DNA from: Desulfuromonadaceae bacterium
GTDB lineage: Bacteria > Desulfobacterota > Desulfuromonadia > Geobacterales > Pseudopelobacteraceae
NCBI GenBank assembly: GCA_028687585.1
Contig: JAQTZV010000040.1
Location: forward strand, 1 to 36,902
Direction: 5' to 3'
Length of the DNA stretch: 36,902 bases
Both the position numbers and the translations under genes were made by a program. Numbering within the stretch: position 1 is the first letter of the stretch; each line of letters starts with the position of its first letter. Of this stretch, positions 1 through 8,589 are shown one piece after another. The notes beneath the pieces are model-generated. The model did no database searches. It saw only the letters and a list, made by a program, of their open reading frames with translations, and was not told the origin of the DNA.

Positions 1-136
1 CCTTGTACTCAGCCTGACCTTTACCAGCCAGAACTTTCGTTATCGCAGCGGTTAATGTCGTTTTGCCATGGTCAACGTGACCGATAGTGCCGATGTTTAC
101 ATGAGTTTTATTACGTAAAAATTTTGCTTTTGCCAT
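1..136 (-). CDS. tuf: Elongation factor Tu, N-terminal part (cut by window edge)
   Basis: Only the first 45 codons are inside the window. The translation begins MAKAKFLRNKTHVNIGT and continues into the G1 P-loop GHVDHGKTTL, which is diagnostic of EF-Tu, the GTPase that delivers aminoacyl-tRNA to the ribosome. The ATG at 136 is preceded by a good ribosome binding site (CAGGAGGG on the minus strand, 141-153). It follows fusA by 36 bases on the same strand, the classic last position of the str operon. The rest of the gene lies left of position 1. Confidence 0.97.
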   Translation of the reverse strand, partial: MAKAKFLRNKTHVNIGTIGHVDHGKTTLTAAITKVLAGKGQAEYK

Positions 137-172
137 GAGAAAGGCCCTCCTGAGTTACGGATTTGAGTTAAA

Positions 173-2251
173 TTAACCCTTTACTTTTGCAACTATTTCT
201 TCAGCAACTGATTTCGGAACCGGCTCATAATGATCAAATGTCATTGCATAGGTAGCACGACCCTGCGTCGCAGAACGTAAATCTGTCGAGTAGCCAAACA
301 TTTGTGCGAGAGGAACCATGGAACTGATAACCTGTGCCCCTGCACGAGAATCCATGCCCATGATGCGACCGCGCTTTGAATTAAGATCTCCAATTACATC
401 GCCCATATATTCTTCAGGGACAACAACTTCAACCGACATGATTGGCTCAAGAATGATTGGGCTTGCTTTGGAGCAACCCTCTTTAAATCCCATAGAACCG
501 GCAATCTTAAACGCCATTTCCGATGAGTCAACCTCGTGGTACGAACCATCAATCAATGTTACTTTAATATCAACGACAGGGAAACCGGCGAGTACGCCAT
601 TGTCGAGCGCCTCCTTAATACCCTTGTCAACGGCAGGTATATATTCGCGAGGAACGACACCACCCTTAATTGCATCTACAAATTCATACCCAAGACCGGC
701 TTCTTGTGGCTCGACCTCAAGCCACACGTGACCATATTGACCACGACCACCTGACTGGCGAACAAACTTGCCTTCAACCTTAACTTTCTTGGTTATTGTC
801 TCACGGTACGCAACCTGTGGCTTACCGACATTTGCTTCAACTTTAAACTCGCGCATTAATCGGTCAACAATAATTTCAAGGTGGAGTTCACCCATACCCG
901 AAATAATAGTCTGGCCGGTTTCTTCATCCGTTTTAACACGGAAAGAAGGGTCTTCACTGGCTAGTTTTTGCAAACCAAACCCGAGTTTTTCCTGCTCTGC
1001 TTTGGTTTTTGGTTCAATTGCAATGGAGATAACCGGTTCAGGAAACTCAATAGACTCCAAAATTACCGCTTTATCTTCATCACAGAGAGTGTCACCAGTG
1101 GTAGTATACTTGAGACCAACGGCAGCCGCGATATCTCCGGCGTATACCTCTTTAACTTCTTCACGCTTATTAGCATGCATTTTAAGGATACGACCAATGC
1201 GCTCTCGCTTGCCTTTTGTAGAGTTGTAAATATACGAGCCAGCCTGCACGACACCGGAATATACTCGGAAGAAAGTCAATTGCCCAACAAATGGGTCAGT
1301 CATTATTTTAAACCCGAGGGCTGAAAACGGTTCAGTATCAGATGCGTAGCGCTCAATTTCAAGCCCTTTGTCTGTATCAATTCCTTTAACAGGAGGAATA
1401 TCCATTGGGGAAGGCATGTAATCAACAACAGCATCGAGAAGATTCTGTACGCCTTTATTTTTAAACGAAGAGCCACATATAACCGGGCAGAATTTGATTC
1501 CAATGGTACAGGCACGAATTGAAGCCTTTATTTCAGCCTCACTCAGCTCCACTCCAGAGAGATACTTCTCCATAAGGGCGTCGTCGTGACTAGACACCTC
1601 TTCGATCATTTTTTCGCGATATTCAAGAGCTTCATCAAGCAGATCAGCAGGAATTTCTTCTGTACGATAGGTAGCACCAAGTGTCTCATCATCCCACAAA
1701 ATTGCTTTCATTGTTACAAGGTCAATAATCCCCTTGAAGTTTTCTTCTTTGCCGATCGGCAACTGAATAGGAAGCGGATTTGCCTTTAGACGGTCCTTGA
1801 TCATCGAGACGCCACGAAAAAAATCTGCCCCAACACGATCCATCTTATTTATAAAAGCAATTCGAGGAACGCCGTATTTATCAGCCTGGCGCCAAACAGT
1901 TTCAGACTGAGGCTCAACGCCGCCTACGGAACAAAATACCGCTACAGCACCGTCAAGCACGCGCAAAGAACGCTCAACTTCAATTGTAAAATCAACATGG
2001 CCAGGTGTATCAATAATGTTAATGCGGTGATCATTCCAGATACAGGTAGTTGCAGCTGACGTGATGGTAATACCACGCTCCTGCTCCTGCTCCATCCAGT
2101 CCATTGTAGCGGTACCTTCGTGAACTTCACCAATTTTATGCGATACGCCGGTGTAATAAAGAATACGCTCGGTAGTAGTCGTTTTTCCTGCATCAATGTG
2201 AGCCATGATGCCAATATTTCTGTATTTATCAAGTGGTGCTAAGCGGGGCAC
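173..2251 (-). CDS. fusA: Translation elongation factor G
   Basis: A 692-residue ribosomal translocase GTPase, the normal full length for bacterial EF-G. It starts MPRLAPLDKYRNIGIMAHID. The G motifs are in order: P-loop AHIDAGKTTTTERIL (about residues 16-30), the switch region with RGITITSAAT, DTPGHVDF (about 81-88) and NKMD (about 135-138). Domains II to V follow, with the domain IV segment SGGRGQYGHVWLEVEP (about 502-517). It sits 30 bases after rpsG and 36 before tuf, so it is co-transcribed. Nothing is unusual in the reading frame. A second EF-G paralogue elsewhere in the genome cannot be excluded, but the operon position identifies this as the main copy. Confidence 0.98.
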   Translation of the reverse strand: MPRLAPLDKYRNIGIMAHIDAGKTTTTERILYYTGVSHKIGEVHEGTATMDWMEQEQERGITITSAATTCIWNDHRINIIDTPGHVDFTIEVERSLRVLDGAVAVFCSVGGVEPQSETVWRQADKYGVPRIAFINKMDRVGADFFRGVSMIKDRLKANPLPIQLPIGKEENFKGIIDLVTMKAILWDDETLGATYRTEEIPADLLDEALEYREKMIEEVSSHDDALMEKYLSGVELSEAEIKASIRACTIGIKFCPVICGSSFKNKGVQNLLDAVVDYMPSPMDIPPVKGIDTDKGLEIERYASDTEPFSALGFKIMTDPFVGQLTFFRVYSGVVQAGSYIYNSTKGKRERIGRILKMHANKREEVKEVYAGDIAAAVGLKYTTTGDTLCDEDKAVILESIEFPEPVISIAIEPKTKAEQEKLGFGLQKLASEDPSFRVKTDEETGQTIISGMGELHLEIIVDRLMREFKVEANVGKPQVAYRETITKKVKVEGKFVRQSGGRGQYGHVWLEVEPQEAGLGYEFVDAIKGGVVPREYIPAVDKGIKEALDNGVLAGFPVVDIKVTLIDGSYHEVDSSEMAFKIAGSMGFKEGCSKASPIILEPIMSVEVVVPEEYMGDVIGDLNSKRGRIMGMDSRAGAQVISSMVPLAQMFGYSTDLRSATQGRATYAMTFDHYEPVPKSVAEEIVAKVKG

Positions 2252-2281
2252 TGAATCCTCCGAAAACTAATTAAGTACTAA

Positions 2282-2752
2282 CTACCAGCGATAATGGGCG
2301 AAGGCACGATTTGCTTCGGCCATTTTGTGAACATCTTCACGTTTCTTTACTGCAGAACCGCGATTATTAAAAGCATCCAGAATTTCACCGGCCAACTTGT
2401 CTTTCATAGTTTTCTCACTACGCGCGGTTGAATACTTAATCAGCCAACGCATTGCAAGAGACATGCGACGCTCAGGACGCACTTCGATCGGGACCTGATA
2501 GGTGGAACCACCAACACGGCGGGACTTAACCTCCAGCGTCGGTTTGATGTTGTCGAGGCTCTTTTTAAGCACCTTTACCGCTTCGTCATTTGCACGCTGG
2601 GCAACAAGCTCAAGTGCACCATACATTATAGACTCTGCAACGCTTTTTTTACCTGCCAGCATAAGTGTATTAATGAGCTTGGCAACGACTTTGTCGTTAA
2701 ACTTCGGATCTGGCAGAATGATTCTTTTAGGTACTTCTCTTCTTCTCGGCAT
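2282..2752 (-). CDS. rpsG: 30S ribosomal protein S7
   Basis: A 156-residue S7 protein of standard length, beginning MPRRREVPKRIILPDPKF and ending in AFAHYRW. S7 binds the 3' major domain of 16S rRNA and starts assembly of the small-subunit head. The conserved segments RRVGGSTYQVPIEVRP and RRMSLAMRWLI are intact. It lies between rpsL (30 bases upstream) and fusA (30 bases downstream) in the str operon. In E. coli S7 represses its own operon by binding the rpsL-rpsG intercistronic RNA. The spacer here is only 30 bases, so that mechanism is unlikely in the same form (inference). Confidence 0.98.
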   Translation of the reverse strand: MPRRREVPKRIILPDPKFNDKVVAKLINTLMLAGKKSVAESIMYGALELVAQRANDEAVKVLKKSLDNIKPTLEVKSRRVGGSTYQVPIEVRPERRMSLAMRWLIKYSTARSEKTMKDKLAGEILDAFNNRGSAVKKREDVHKMAEANRAFAHYRW

Positions 2753-2782
2753 ATATTTCCCCTCAGATAAACAGGTTCAGTA

Positions 2783-3154
2783 TTATTTTGGACGCTTTGC
2801 GCCATACTTGGAACGACTCTGCAGACGGCCTTTTACTCCGACCGAATCAAGCGTACCACGCACTATGTGATAACGGACACCAGGAAGGTCTTTAACCCTG
2901 CCACCGCGAATAAGGACAACAGAGTGTTCCTGAAGGTTGTGCCCAACGCCAGGAATATACGATGTCACTTCAAGCCCATTCGTAAGACGTACCCTTGCAA
3001 CCTTACGGAGAGCAGAGTTCGGCTTCTTAGGCGTCGTTGTATAGACTCTCGTACAAACACCACGCTTCTGCGGACAGCACTTCAAAGCAGGGGCTGTTGA
3101 TTTATCTTTTTTACTTTCTCTTCCTGACCTGATCAGCTGGTTAATTGTTGGCAT
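2783..3154 (-). CDS. rpsL: 30S ribosomal protein S12
   Basis: A 123-residue S12 protein that contributes to the decoding centre. The start is set at the ATG at 3154 (MPTINQLIRSGRE), the invariant N-terminus of the family. The frame stays open 23 codons further upstream, but that stretch has no family match and would overlap the promoter region. The accuracy and streptomycin loops TTTPKKPNSALRK and GGRVKDLPGVRYH carry the usual wild-type lysines and proline, so no streptomycin-resistance substitution is seen. It is the first gene of the str operon here; rpoBC is not directly upstream, unlike in many relatives. Confidence 0.98.
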   Translation of the reverse strand: MPTINQLIRSGRESKKDKSTAPALKCCPQKRGVCTRVYTTTPKKPNSALRKVARVRLTNGLEVTSYIPGVGHNLQEHSVVLIRGGRVKDLPGVRYHIVRGTLDSVGVKGRLQSRSKYGAKRPK

Positions 3155-3214
3155 AGTCGTCAAATTCTCCAGATACAAAAATATCAAAACGCTCCGGGCA
3201 GGAGCGAATCCGCA

Positions 3215-3243
3215 AACTAACAAAAGATACGAATCTTTGTCAA
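3215..3243 (-). promoter_or_regulatory. Predicted sigma-70 promoter of the str operon
   Basis: On the minus strand a perfect -35 TTGACA core (complement of 3238-3243) is followed, after 17 bases, by TTAGTT (complement of 3215-3220) as a weaker -10. Transcription would start near 3208, giving a leader of about 55 bases before rpsL. The leader contains a small hairpin, GCTCC-GGGCA-GGAGC at 3191-3205. The upstream DNA (3244-3300 and 3475-3570) is AT-rich, as in strong ribosomal promoters. Confidence 0.6.
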
Positions 3244-3355
3244 TCTTTTTTATTGGGACGTCTGTATTTAATTTTGAGATGCATTAATAAAATGCGAGTT
3301 TTGGTACTACTGATAATGCCGGTTGCATGAATTACTTACTTGTAATTTTACTGGA

Positions 3356-3457
3356 CGCTCTGATGATTTTCGGATGGGAATGGAATAGTTGTAGGGTCGG
3401 AATTTCACCGACATCTCCATTCAGATCAGTAGCGCTTGTTACTCCTCTATCGCGAGG
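3356..3457. other. Nested stem-loop region of unknown identity in the rpsL/eamA gap
   Basis: The 480-base gap between rpsL and the EamA gene has no convincing gene. It holds three nested helices: 3356-3364 pairs with 3425-3434 (CGCT/AGCG and CTGAT/ATCAG around one bulged T), 3378-3384 with 3416-3422 (GAATGGA/TCCATTC), and 3396-3400 with 3408-3412 (GTCGG/CCGAC, 7-base loop). A further small hairpin (CCTC/GAGG) lies at 3444-3457. The helices are visible by direct reading. Strand and function are unknown. It could be a leader element of an upstream str transcript, a small RNA, or a DNA-level relic. The rest of the gap (3475-3570) is simply very AT-rich. Confidence 0.4.
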
Positions 3458-3635
3458 AACTGAACTTTTACTCTTTTTCAAGATCGAATGTCAATATAAA
3501 AATTACTTTCTTCATATTTTTTTGAATTTTAAAACTACTCTTTATAAAATATCTGTCCATTAATGTGTTTAATACGGCGGCTATATTCATTTTTCCAGTT
3601 CGTCCTTCAATCAAACACTTGCACCAGCACTAGCT

Positions 3636-4499
3636 TTAAACTGGTCGGAACTGTTTATCAGGTAAAATGGATATTATCATACCGCCCAAAATACAAAGTG
3701 CCCCGACGTAACCATAAACGCCAAGTGACTCATTCAACACCAGCCAGGCATATAGAGCAGCAAAAACCGGTTCAGTACAAAATATAAGTGCCGTATTGGT
3801 ATGGCTGATATAGCGCTGCATTGATGTCTGAACAAGAAATGCAAAAACAGTTGCAACAATCGAACAGATCAGAAGCGGAACCAGTAAACGCGGATACCAT
3901 ACAAAGACCTCTTCCCCCCGTACAAGCGCACCGGCGTGGCTTAGCAAGGCAACGATCCCCAGCTGAACAACCGTTAGCCAATAGAAGTCACTCCGCTGAA
4001 CAAACTCTCCGGTGCAGATCAAATGCAGCGACACACATACGGCGCAGAGTGCGGCCAGCAGATCTCCTTTATTAAGATCCCAGGACCCATTACCGCACAG
4101 CAATAGTAATCCAGCCACAGATAACACGACAGCAAACTTCACAGATGCAGATAACCGCTGCTTCAGAACAAGCGCTGCGAAAATTGGAACCATGACCACA
4201 TTTAACCCTGTGAGAAAGCCGGCATTTGAAGCTGTTGTATACACAAGGGCAACAGTTTGAAAGGCGTACGCGCCAAAGAGAAATACACCCATGACTACCC
4301 CTTTGAGAACGGTTGCGCCGTCAAGTTTTTCTCCTTTATAAATTCCGATGGGAAGTATCAGTGCAAAAGCCAGAATAAAGCGCTGTGCAAGAAAGACGAA
4401 GACGTCAACACTTTCAACTGCCTGTTTGACAACGGTAAAAGTGACGCCCCAAAAGAATGTTGTCGTTAGAAGCAGTATTGCGGCCCGGTAGCGGTTCAT
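3636..4499 (-). CDS. EamA/DMT-family transporter
   Basis: A 287-residue inner-membrane protein with about ten hydrophobic segments in two EamA repeats, typical of drug/metabolite transporters that export amino acids or other small metabolites. The first repeat starts MNRYRAAILLLTTTFFWG. The second includes TNTALIFCTEPVFAALYAWL, a typical repeat-2 signature. The start is set at the ATG at 4499. The frame continues about 54 codons upstream, but that part is charged and not membrane-like, and it would overlap the divergent promoter at 4618-4645. The gene diverges from the polar amino-acid ABC operon. Substrate cannot be told from sequence. Confidence 0.85.
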   Translation of the reverse strand: MNRYRAAILLLTTTFFWGVTFTVVKQAVESVDVFVFLAQRFILAFALILPIGIYKGEKLDGATVLKGVVMGVFLFGAYAFQTVALVYTTASNAGFLTGLNVVMVPIFAALVLKQRLSASVKFAVVLSVAGLLLLCGNGSWDLNKGDLLAALCAVCVSLHLICTGEFVQRSDFYWLTVVQLGIVALLSHAGALVRGEEVFVWYPRLLVPLLICSIVATVFAFLVQTSMQRYISHTNTALIFCTEPVFAALYAWLVLNESLGVYGYVGALCILGGMIISILPDKQFRPV

Positions 4500-4617
4500 T
4501 TCAGCTCTCTCATGGCCATACGTTTGGTCGAACCATATGACACGTCCTTTGTACTCACTTTTGTGCTTTTGTGACAAGACTAATGTCTTCCTTTTACTCC
4601 AGACTATAGTTTTTTTA

Positions 4618-4645
4618 TTGACAATCAAACTCCTGTATATATAAA
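4618..4645 (+). promoter_or_regulatory. Predicted sigma-70 promoter of the polar amino-acid ABC operon
   Basis: TTGACA at 4618-4623 and TATAAA at 4640-4645 are separated by 16 bases, 60 bases before the binding-protein start. Just downstream, around 4668-4678, AATGGTTAAAC matches the left half and centre of the palindrome over the putA promoter. The resemblance is only to one half and may be chance. Confidence 0.55.
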
Positions 4646-4704
4646 ACTCCACCATTGACATGTTATTAAATGGTTAAACGACATCAAAAAAAGGAGAAGC
4701 CCAC

Positions 4705-5448
4705 ATGAAATTCCTACGTTTTCTCTCTGCTACTGCACTACTTGTTGCGTCATTGTCTGTAACTGCCTTCGCAGCCCCTAAGAGCATCAAAGTCGCCACT
4801 GACGCAACATGGCCGCCAATGGAAATGGTTGATGCCAACAAGCAGATCGTCGGCTATGATATTGACTTCCTCAACGCAGTCGCTAAAGAAGCAGGCGTGA
4901 CCGTTGAATTTAAAAATACCGCCTGGGACGGCATCTTCGCCGGACTTGACTCAGGTCAGTACGATGCAATTATTTCTTCAGTCACCATCACCGATGAGCG
5001 GAAAGCAAAATATGACTTCACCGACGCCTATACCAGCATCGGCCAGATACTCGTTGTACCAAAAACAGATAAAACTTCAAAAACTATTGCAAATCTGAAA
5101 GGCAAAAAGGTCGGTTCTCAAATTGGCACGACTGCAACAATGGAAATCAAGAAGGTTGCCGGCGTAGAATCAAAAACCTATGACGAAATCGGCCTGGCTT
5201 TTGAGGACATGGCTGCCGGTCGTATTTCCGGTGTTGTCTGCGATGAACCGGTTGCCGCCCACTTTGCCCTTAAGAAAAAAGAGTACAATGAGAAGTTTAA
5301 AATCGTCGGCAAGCCATTCACCAAAGAGGGTTACGGAATTGTCGTAAAAAAAGGCAACAAAGAACTGGTGGACCTCCTCAATAAAGGGATCAAGTCCGTG
5401 AAAGCGAAGAAACTTGATACCAAAATCCACACCAAATGGGTTAAGTAA
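4705..5448 (+). CDS. Polar amino-acid ABC transporter, periplasmic binding protein
   Basis: A 247-residue family 3 solute-binding protein (HisJ/GlnH/ArtJ type). It has a clear signal peptide with likely cleavage after VTAFA (about residue 23). The mature protein opens KSIKVATDATWPPMEMVD, the family's N-terminal strand and ligand pocket, followed by VGYDIDFLNAVAKEAG and YDAIISSVTITDERK. The ribosome binding site AAAAGGAG lies 7-8 bases before the ATG. It is the first gene of a three-gene importer with the permease and ATPase that follow. Ligand is likely a polar or charged amino acid; which one cannot be decided here. Confidence 0.92.
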   Translation: MKFLRFLSATALLVASLSVTAFAAPKSIKVATDATWPPMEMVDANKQIVGYDIDFLNAVAKEAGVTVEFKNTAWDGIFAGLDSGQYDAIISSVTITDERKAKYDFTDAYTSIGQILVVPKTDKTSKTIANLKGKKVGSQIGTTATMEIKKVAGVESKTYDEIGLAFEDMAAGRISGVVCDEPVAAHFALKKKEYNEKFKIVGKPFTKEGYGIVVKKGNKELVDLLNKGIKSVKAKKLDTKIHTKWVK

Positions 5449-5460
5449 CCAAACGTGCAT

Positions 5461-5488
5461 GGCGGGAGTGGCACTCAGCCCACCCGCC
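5461..5488 (+). promoter_or_regulatory. Intercistronic hairpin between binding protein and permease genes
   Basis: GGCGGG at 5461-5466 pairs with CCCGCC at 5483-5488, leaving a 16-base loop, starting 13 bases after the binding-protein stop. No U-run follows, so it is not a simple terminator. Such stem-loops often protect the upstream message and keep binding protein in excess over the membrane components. That role is inferred. Confidence 0.45.
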
Positions 5489-5502
5489 CTGCAACCCATG
5501 TT

Positions 5503-6291
5503 ATGTCAGACAATCAATCCACACAAACAGCAGTTGCCGTAGGCGACGGCGCTGCCATACCGCACAAAAGTGATGCCGGTCTCTTTACCGCCTGGCGTAT
5601 CGCCTTTTTCGGTTCAATCATACTCTGCCTTTTTCTGGCCTTCGGTAGACCGGACCAGTACATGGCAATTTTTTTGTTCGTCCCGGAAGGGATTGTCATA
5701 ACCTTTAAGGTCACCGTCGGTGCCATCCTTCTGGCAATTGTCTTTGGAATGATTGCCGGCCTGGGAAGGATATCTGCTAATCGCTTTATCAACGGAGCCG
5801 CATCGTTGTATGTGGAAGTAATTCGCGGCATACCGCTGTTGGTTCAGCTCTTTTACATCTACTATGCGCTCGGCCGGTTTATAAAAATCCCTGCAATTTT
5901 AAGTGCCATAATCGCCATGGCGTTCTGTTACGGCGCCTACATGGCTGAGATATTTCGGGCCGGCATTCAGTCCATACACAAGGGACAGATGGAAGCAGCG
6001 CTGTCACTCGGCATGTCACGCAGACAGGCCATGCGCGAGGTAATCCTCCCTCAGGCTTTCAAAATAGTGCTACCACCGATCGGTAACGAATTTATCGCGC
6101 TGCTGAAGGACTCGTCGCTGGTTTCGATCCTGGCTGTATCCGACCTGTTGCGTCGTGGTCGTGAATACGCCTCCGAAACATTCAACTATTTTGAGACCTA
6201 CACCGTCATTGCATTGATCTATCTGATTATGACGCTTTTCTTTTCCAAGCTGATCAGCATTATGGAGGAGAAACTTAATGATGGCCGTTAG
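5503..6291 (+). CDS. Polar amino-acid ABC transporter, permease
   Basis: A HisM/GlnP-type inner-membrane permease of 262 residues from the ATG at 5503. An alternative in-frame ATG at 5455 would add 16 residues, but it would place the hairpin at 5461-5488 inside the gene; neither start has a good ribosome binding site. After a polar stretch of about 30 residues come hydrophobic segments. The coupling-helix EAA motif (EAALSLGMSRRQAMREVILPQA) is near the centre, followed by ALLKDSSLVSILAVSDL, typical of this family. It overlaps the ATPase gene by 14 bases, so the two are translationally coupled. Confidence 0.9.
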   Translation: MSDNQSTQTAVAVGDGAAIPHKSDAGLFTAWRIAFFGSIILCLFLAFGRPDQYMAIFLFVPEGIVITFKVTVGAILLAIVFGMIAGLGRISANRFINGAASLYVEVIRGIPLLVQLFYIYYALGRFIKIPAILSAIIAMAFCYGAYMAEIFRAGIQSIHKGQMEAALSLGMSRRQAMREVILPQAFKIVLPPIGNEFIALLKDSSLVSILAVSDLLRRGREYASETFNYFETYTVIALIYLIMTLFFSKLISIMEEKLNDGR

Positions 6292-7021
6292 TCCTCCCAT
6301 GATAGAAGTTTGCGGGGTATCCAAGTTCTACGGCATCTTTCAGGCATTAAACGACATCTCTTTTACCGTCAGTGACGGCGAAAAGGTCGTCATCATCGGC
6401 CCGAGCGGCTCGGGAAAAAGCACCATCCTGCGTTCGATCAACTGCCTTGAGACCATAGATAGCGGCCGGATCACCGTCAGCGGAAAAGACATCAGCCTGC
6501 CGCAGACAGATATCTGCAAAATCAGGGAGGAGGTCGGAATGGTCTTCCAGTCCTTCAACCTTTTCCCTCATAAAACGGTACTCGAAAACCTGACTCTGGC
6601 CCAGACCGTCGTCCGTAAACGGAGTAAAAAAGAAGCCGAAGAAATCGCTATGGAACTGCTGCACAAAGTGAACATCGCAGAAAAAGCTGATGCCTTTCCG
6701 GCAAAACTCTCCGGCGGCCAACAGCAGCGCGTTGCAATTGCGCGCTCGCTGGCGATGAATCCAAAAGCGATCCTCTTTGATGAGCCAACATCGGCACTGG
6801 ACCCGGAGATGATTGGCGAGGTTTTAGACGTCATGAAAACGCTTGCTCGTGAAGGAATGACGATGGTTGTCGTTACCCACGAAATGGGCTTTGCGCGTGA
6901 GGTTGGAGATCGGGTTATTTTTATGGATCATGGCAGGATCGTCGAAGAAGGTACTCCGGAGCACTTTTTTACCAATCCGAATCACGAACGGGCAAAACTG
7001 TTCTTAAGTCAGATTCTTTAA
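6278..7021 (+). CDS. Polar amino-acid ABC transporter, ATPase
   Basis: A 247-residue GlnQ/HisP-type ATPase that energises the importer. The Walker A is GPSGSGKST (about residues 41-49), the Q-loop region GMVFQSFNLFPH, the ABC signature LSGGQQQRVAIARSLA, the Walker B AILFDEPTSALDPE and the switch histidine in VVVTHEMGFARE. All catalytic motifs are intact. The ATG at 6278 has GGAGGAG seven bases upstream inside the permease gene. ATG codons at 6281 and 6299 are alternatives. It ends 58 bases before the porin gene, which has its own strong ribosome binding site. Confidence 0.94.
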   Translation: MMAVSPPMIEVCGVSKFYGIFQALNDISFTVSDGEKVVIIGPSGSGKSTILRSINCLETIDSGRITVSGKDISLPQTDICKIREEVGMVFQSFNLFPHKTVLENLTLAQTVVRKRSKKEAEEIAMELLHKVNIAEKADAFPAKLSGGQQQRVAIARSLAMNPKAILFDEPTSALDPEMIGEVLDVMKTLAREGMTMVVVTHEMGFAREVGDRVIFMDHGRIVEEGTPEHFFTNPNHERAKLFLSQIL

Positions 7022-7079
7022 CTCTTGCACTTGGCAGGAGTAATTAACCAGACAGGACACCACACACAGGAGGTAGTAC

Positions 7080-8498
7080 ATGAAAAGCAGTAAAGTTATG
7101 ACAGCGCTCGTAACATTGGGCCTCGCCGCAGCAGCAACTCCGGCAATGGCGTTGGAAAATCAGTTCAGTGGGTCGTTCACATCGTATTATGACCTCTCGA
7201 ACTACAGCGCCGCAGGTGGAACGCCTGTAAAAGATGCACCGACAGAGAACTACTTTGTACAGCGCGTTCGCCTCGGCTATACCGCCAAGGCAACTGAAGA
7301 TGTCAAACTGGTAACCAAATTTGAGTTCGACTACGGCTGGTACGGCAACAGTTCCTATGGCGCTGGAGGTCGTAATCAGGGCGGGGCTATTGGAGCTGAC
7401 AGCGTTCAGATGGAAACTAAGAACCTCTATCTTGACCTCAATGCTGTAAAGGGTCTGAATGCAAAGATTGGTATGCAGGGCAACACTGACGCTTTTAAAG
7501 GTGTCATTTTCGATGCTGATATGGCTGGGATTCTGCTTTCTCATGAGTATTCTAACGCAGGTGTCTCAGCGGGCTTCTTCCGTTTTGGCGACTCAACAAA
7601 CTCAAGTACTTGGGCAGGTATTGATAAAATCGGTAAATATACCTACGATATGTTCACTCTTGATGGCAAATTCAACATAAACAAAGACATAAAAGTAGGG
7701 GCCGCGTATTATTACATTGCTGACAATCGCGATAATGGCTCTACCACAACTACTATAACGACCCCTACAGGTGGCCCACTTTCGCCAATTGGTCAATTGT
7801 CTGATGGTACATTAGTCTATAACCCCCTCACTACTTTCTCGACAACGACTACAACAACTCCAAATCCTAGAAACGACACAAAAGTTCACACTCTCGGCCT
7901 GAATGCTGAAGCTGCCGTTGGACCGTTAACACTAACTGGATTTGTTCTTGGCCAGTTTGGGGACTATAATGCATCGAAAGACGCAGATGGCTACGCGTTC
8001 AACCTTGGTGCAAAAATGCCTCTGGGTGGTGGCACAGGACGTACTGAGTTCCTCTATGCGTCCGGTGGAAACGATGGTAAATCCCTCTATGTTCCCCAAT
8101 CACCAATTGGCTCGGAAGGCGGTGGTTTCTACGACAACGAAATGATCCTTCTCAGCCGTGATAAAAATGCTTTCACGATCGACAACGCGATTGTCTACGA
8201 CGCAAACAACAACAACCAGGGCGTCATCTTTGCTTCAGCCGGTTATGACTACCCCTTCACACCAAAACTGTCCGGTAGTGCTAATCTCGGCCTTGGTTGG
8301 GTTGCCAAAGATTTGGCAAATCATGATAGCAAATACCTCGGCACTGAATTAAACTGCGAAGTTAATTACAAACTTATACCTTCAGTAACTCTTGGCGCTC
8401 GTGCCGGTTACGTTGTTCTGGGCGATTATTTCAAAACAGCTGCTGGTTCTCCTGACGACCCATACGACGTCAAGCTGATCGCTAAGTTCGCTTTCTAG
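7080..8498 (+). CDS. Outer-membrane porin-like beta-barrel protein
   Basis: A 472-residue protein with a signal peptide (cleavage likely after TPAMA, about residue 24). The mature chain has alternating polar/aromatic strands and ends in phenylalanine (KLIAKFAF), the usual C-terminal signal of outer-membrane barrels. Internal pieces such as NYFVQRVRLGYTAKATEDVKL and KNLYLDLNAVKGLNAKIGMQ resemble putative porins of Geobacter. Thr/Pro-rich insertions (about residues 222-262) look like exposed loops. A strong AGGAGGT site precedes the ATG. Its position right after the importer operon and its own terminator suggest it supplies outer-membrane passage for small solutes (inference). Confidence 0.8.
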   Translation: MKSSKVMTALVTLGLAAAATPAMALENQFSGSFTSYYDLSNYSAAGGTPVKDAPTENYFVQRVRLGYTAKATEDVKLVTKFEFDYGWYGNSSYGAGGRNQGGAIGADSVQMETKNLYLDLNAVKGLNAKIGMQGNTDAFKGVIFDADMAGILLSHEYSNAGVSAGFFRFGDSTNSSTWAGIDKIGKYTYDMFTLDGKFNINKDIKVGAAYYYIADNRDNGSTTTTITTPTGGPLSPIGQLSDGTLVYNPLTTFSTTTTTTPNPRNDTKVHTLGLNAEAAVGPLTLTGFVLGQFGDYNASKDADGYAFNLGAKMPLGGGTGRTEFLYASGGNDGKSLYVPQSPIGSEGGGFYDNEMILLSRDKNAFTIDNAIVYDANNNNQGVIFASAGYDYPFTPKLSGSANLGLGWVAKDLANHDSKYLGTELNCEVNYKLIPSVTLGARAGYVVLGDYFKTAAGSPDDPYDVKLIAKFAF

Positions 8499-8510
8499 TC
8501 CTGCAACCAA

Positions 8511-8552
8511 AGACCTACGAGATTTCCACAATCTCGGAGGTCTGACTTTTTT
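8511..8552 (+). terminator. Rho-independent terminator after the porin gene
   Basis: AGACCT-A-CGAGATT pairs with AATCTCG-G-AGGTCT across a short loop, followed by GACTTTTTT. The stem is about 13 base pairs and ends transcription 12 bases after the porin stop. It separates this unit from the branched-chain binding-protein gene downstream. Confidence 0.9.
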
Positions 8553-8589
8553 GTGACTGCACCACACCCCACGAACAAAGGAGACGCAC

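Noticed and set aside
3385..3415. Cobalamin or FMN riboswitch on the minus strand (GGTGAAATTCCG and ACAACT)
   Set aside because: The B12 box and the CCGGCGGT element are both missing, and the downstream genes are ribosomal, so only a structured region is reported.
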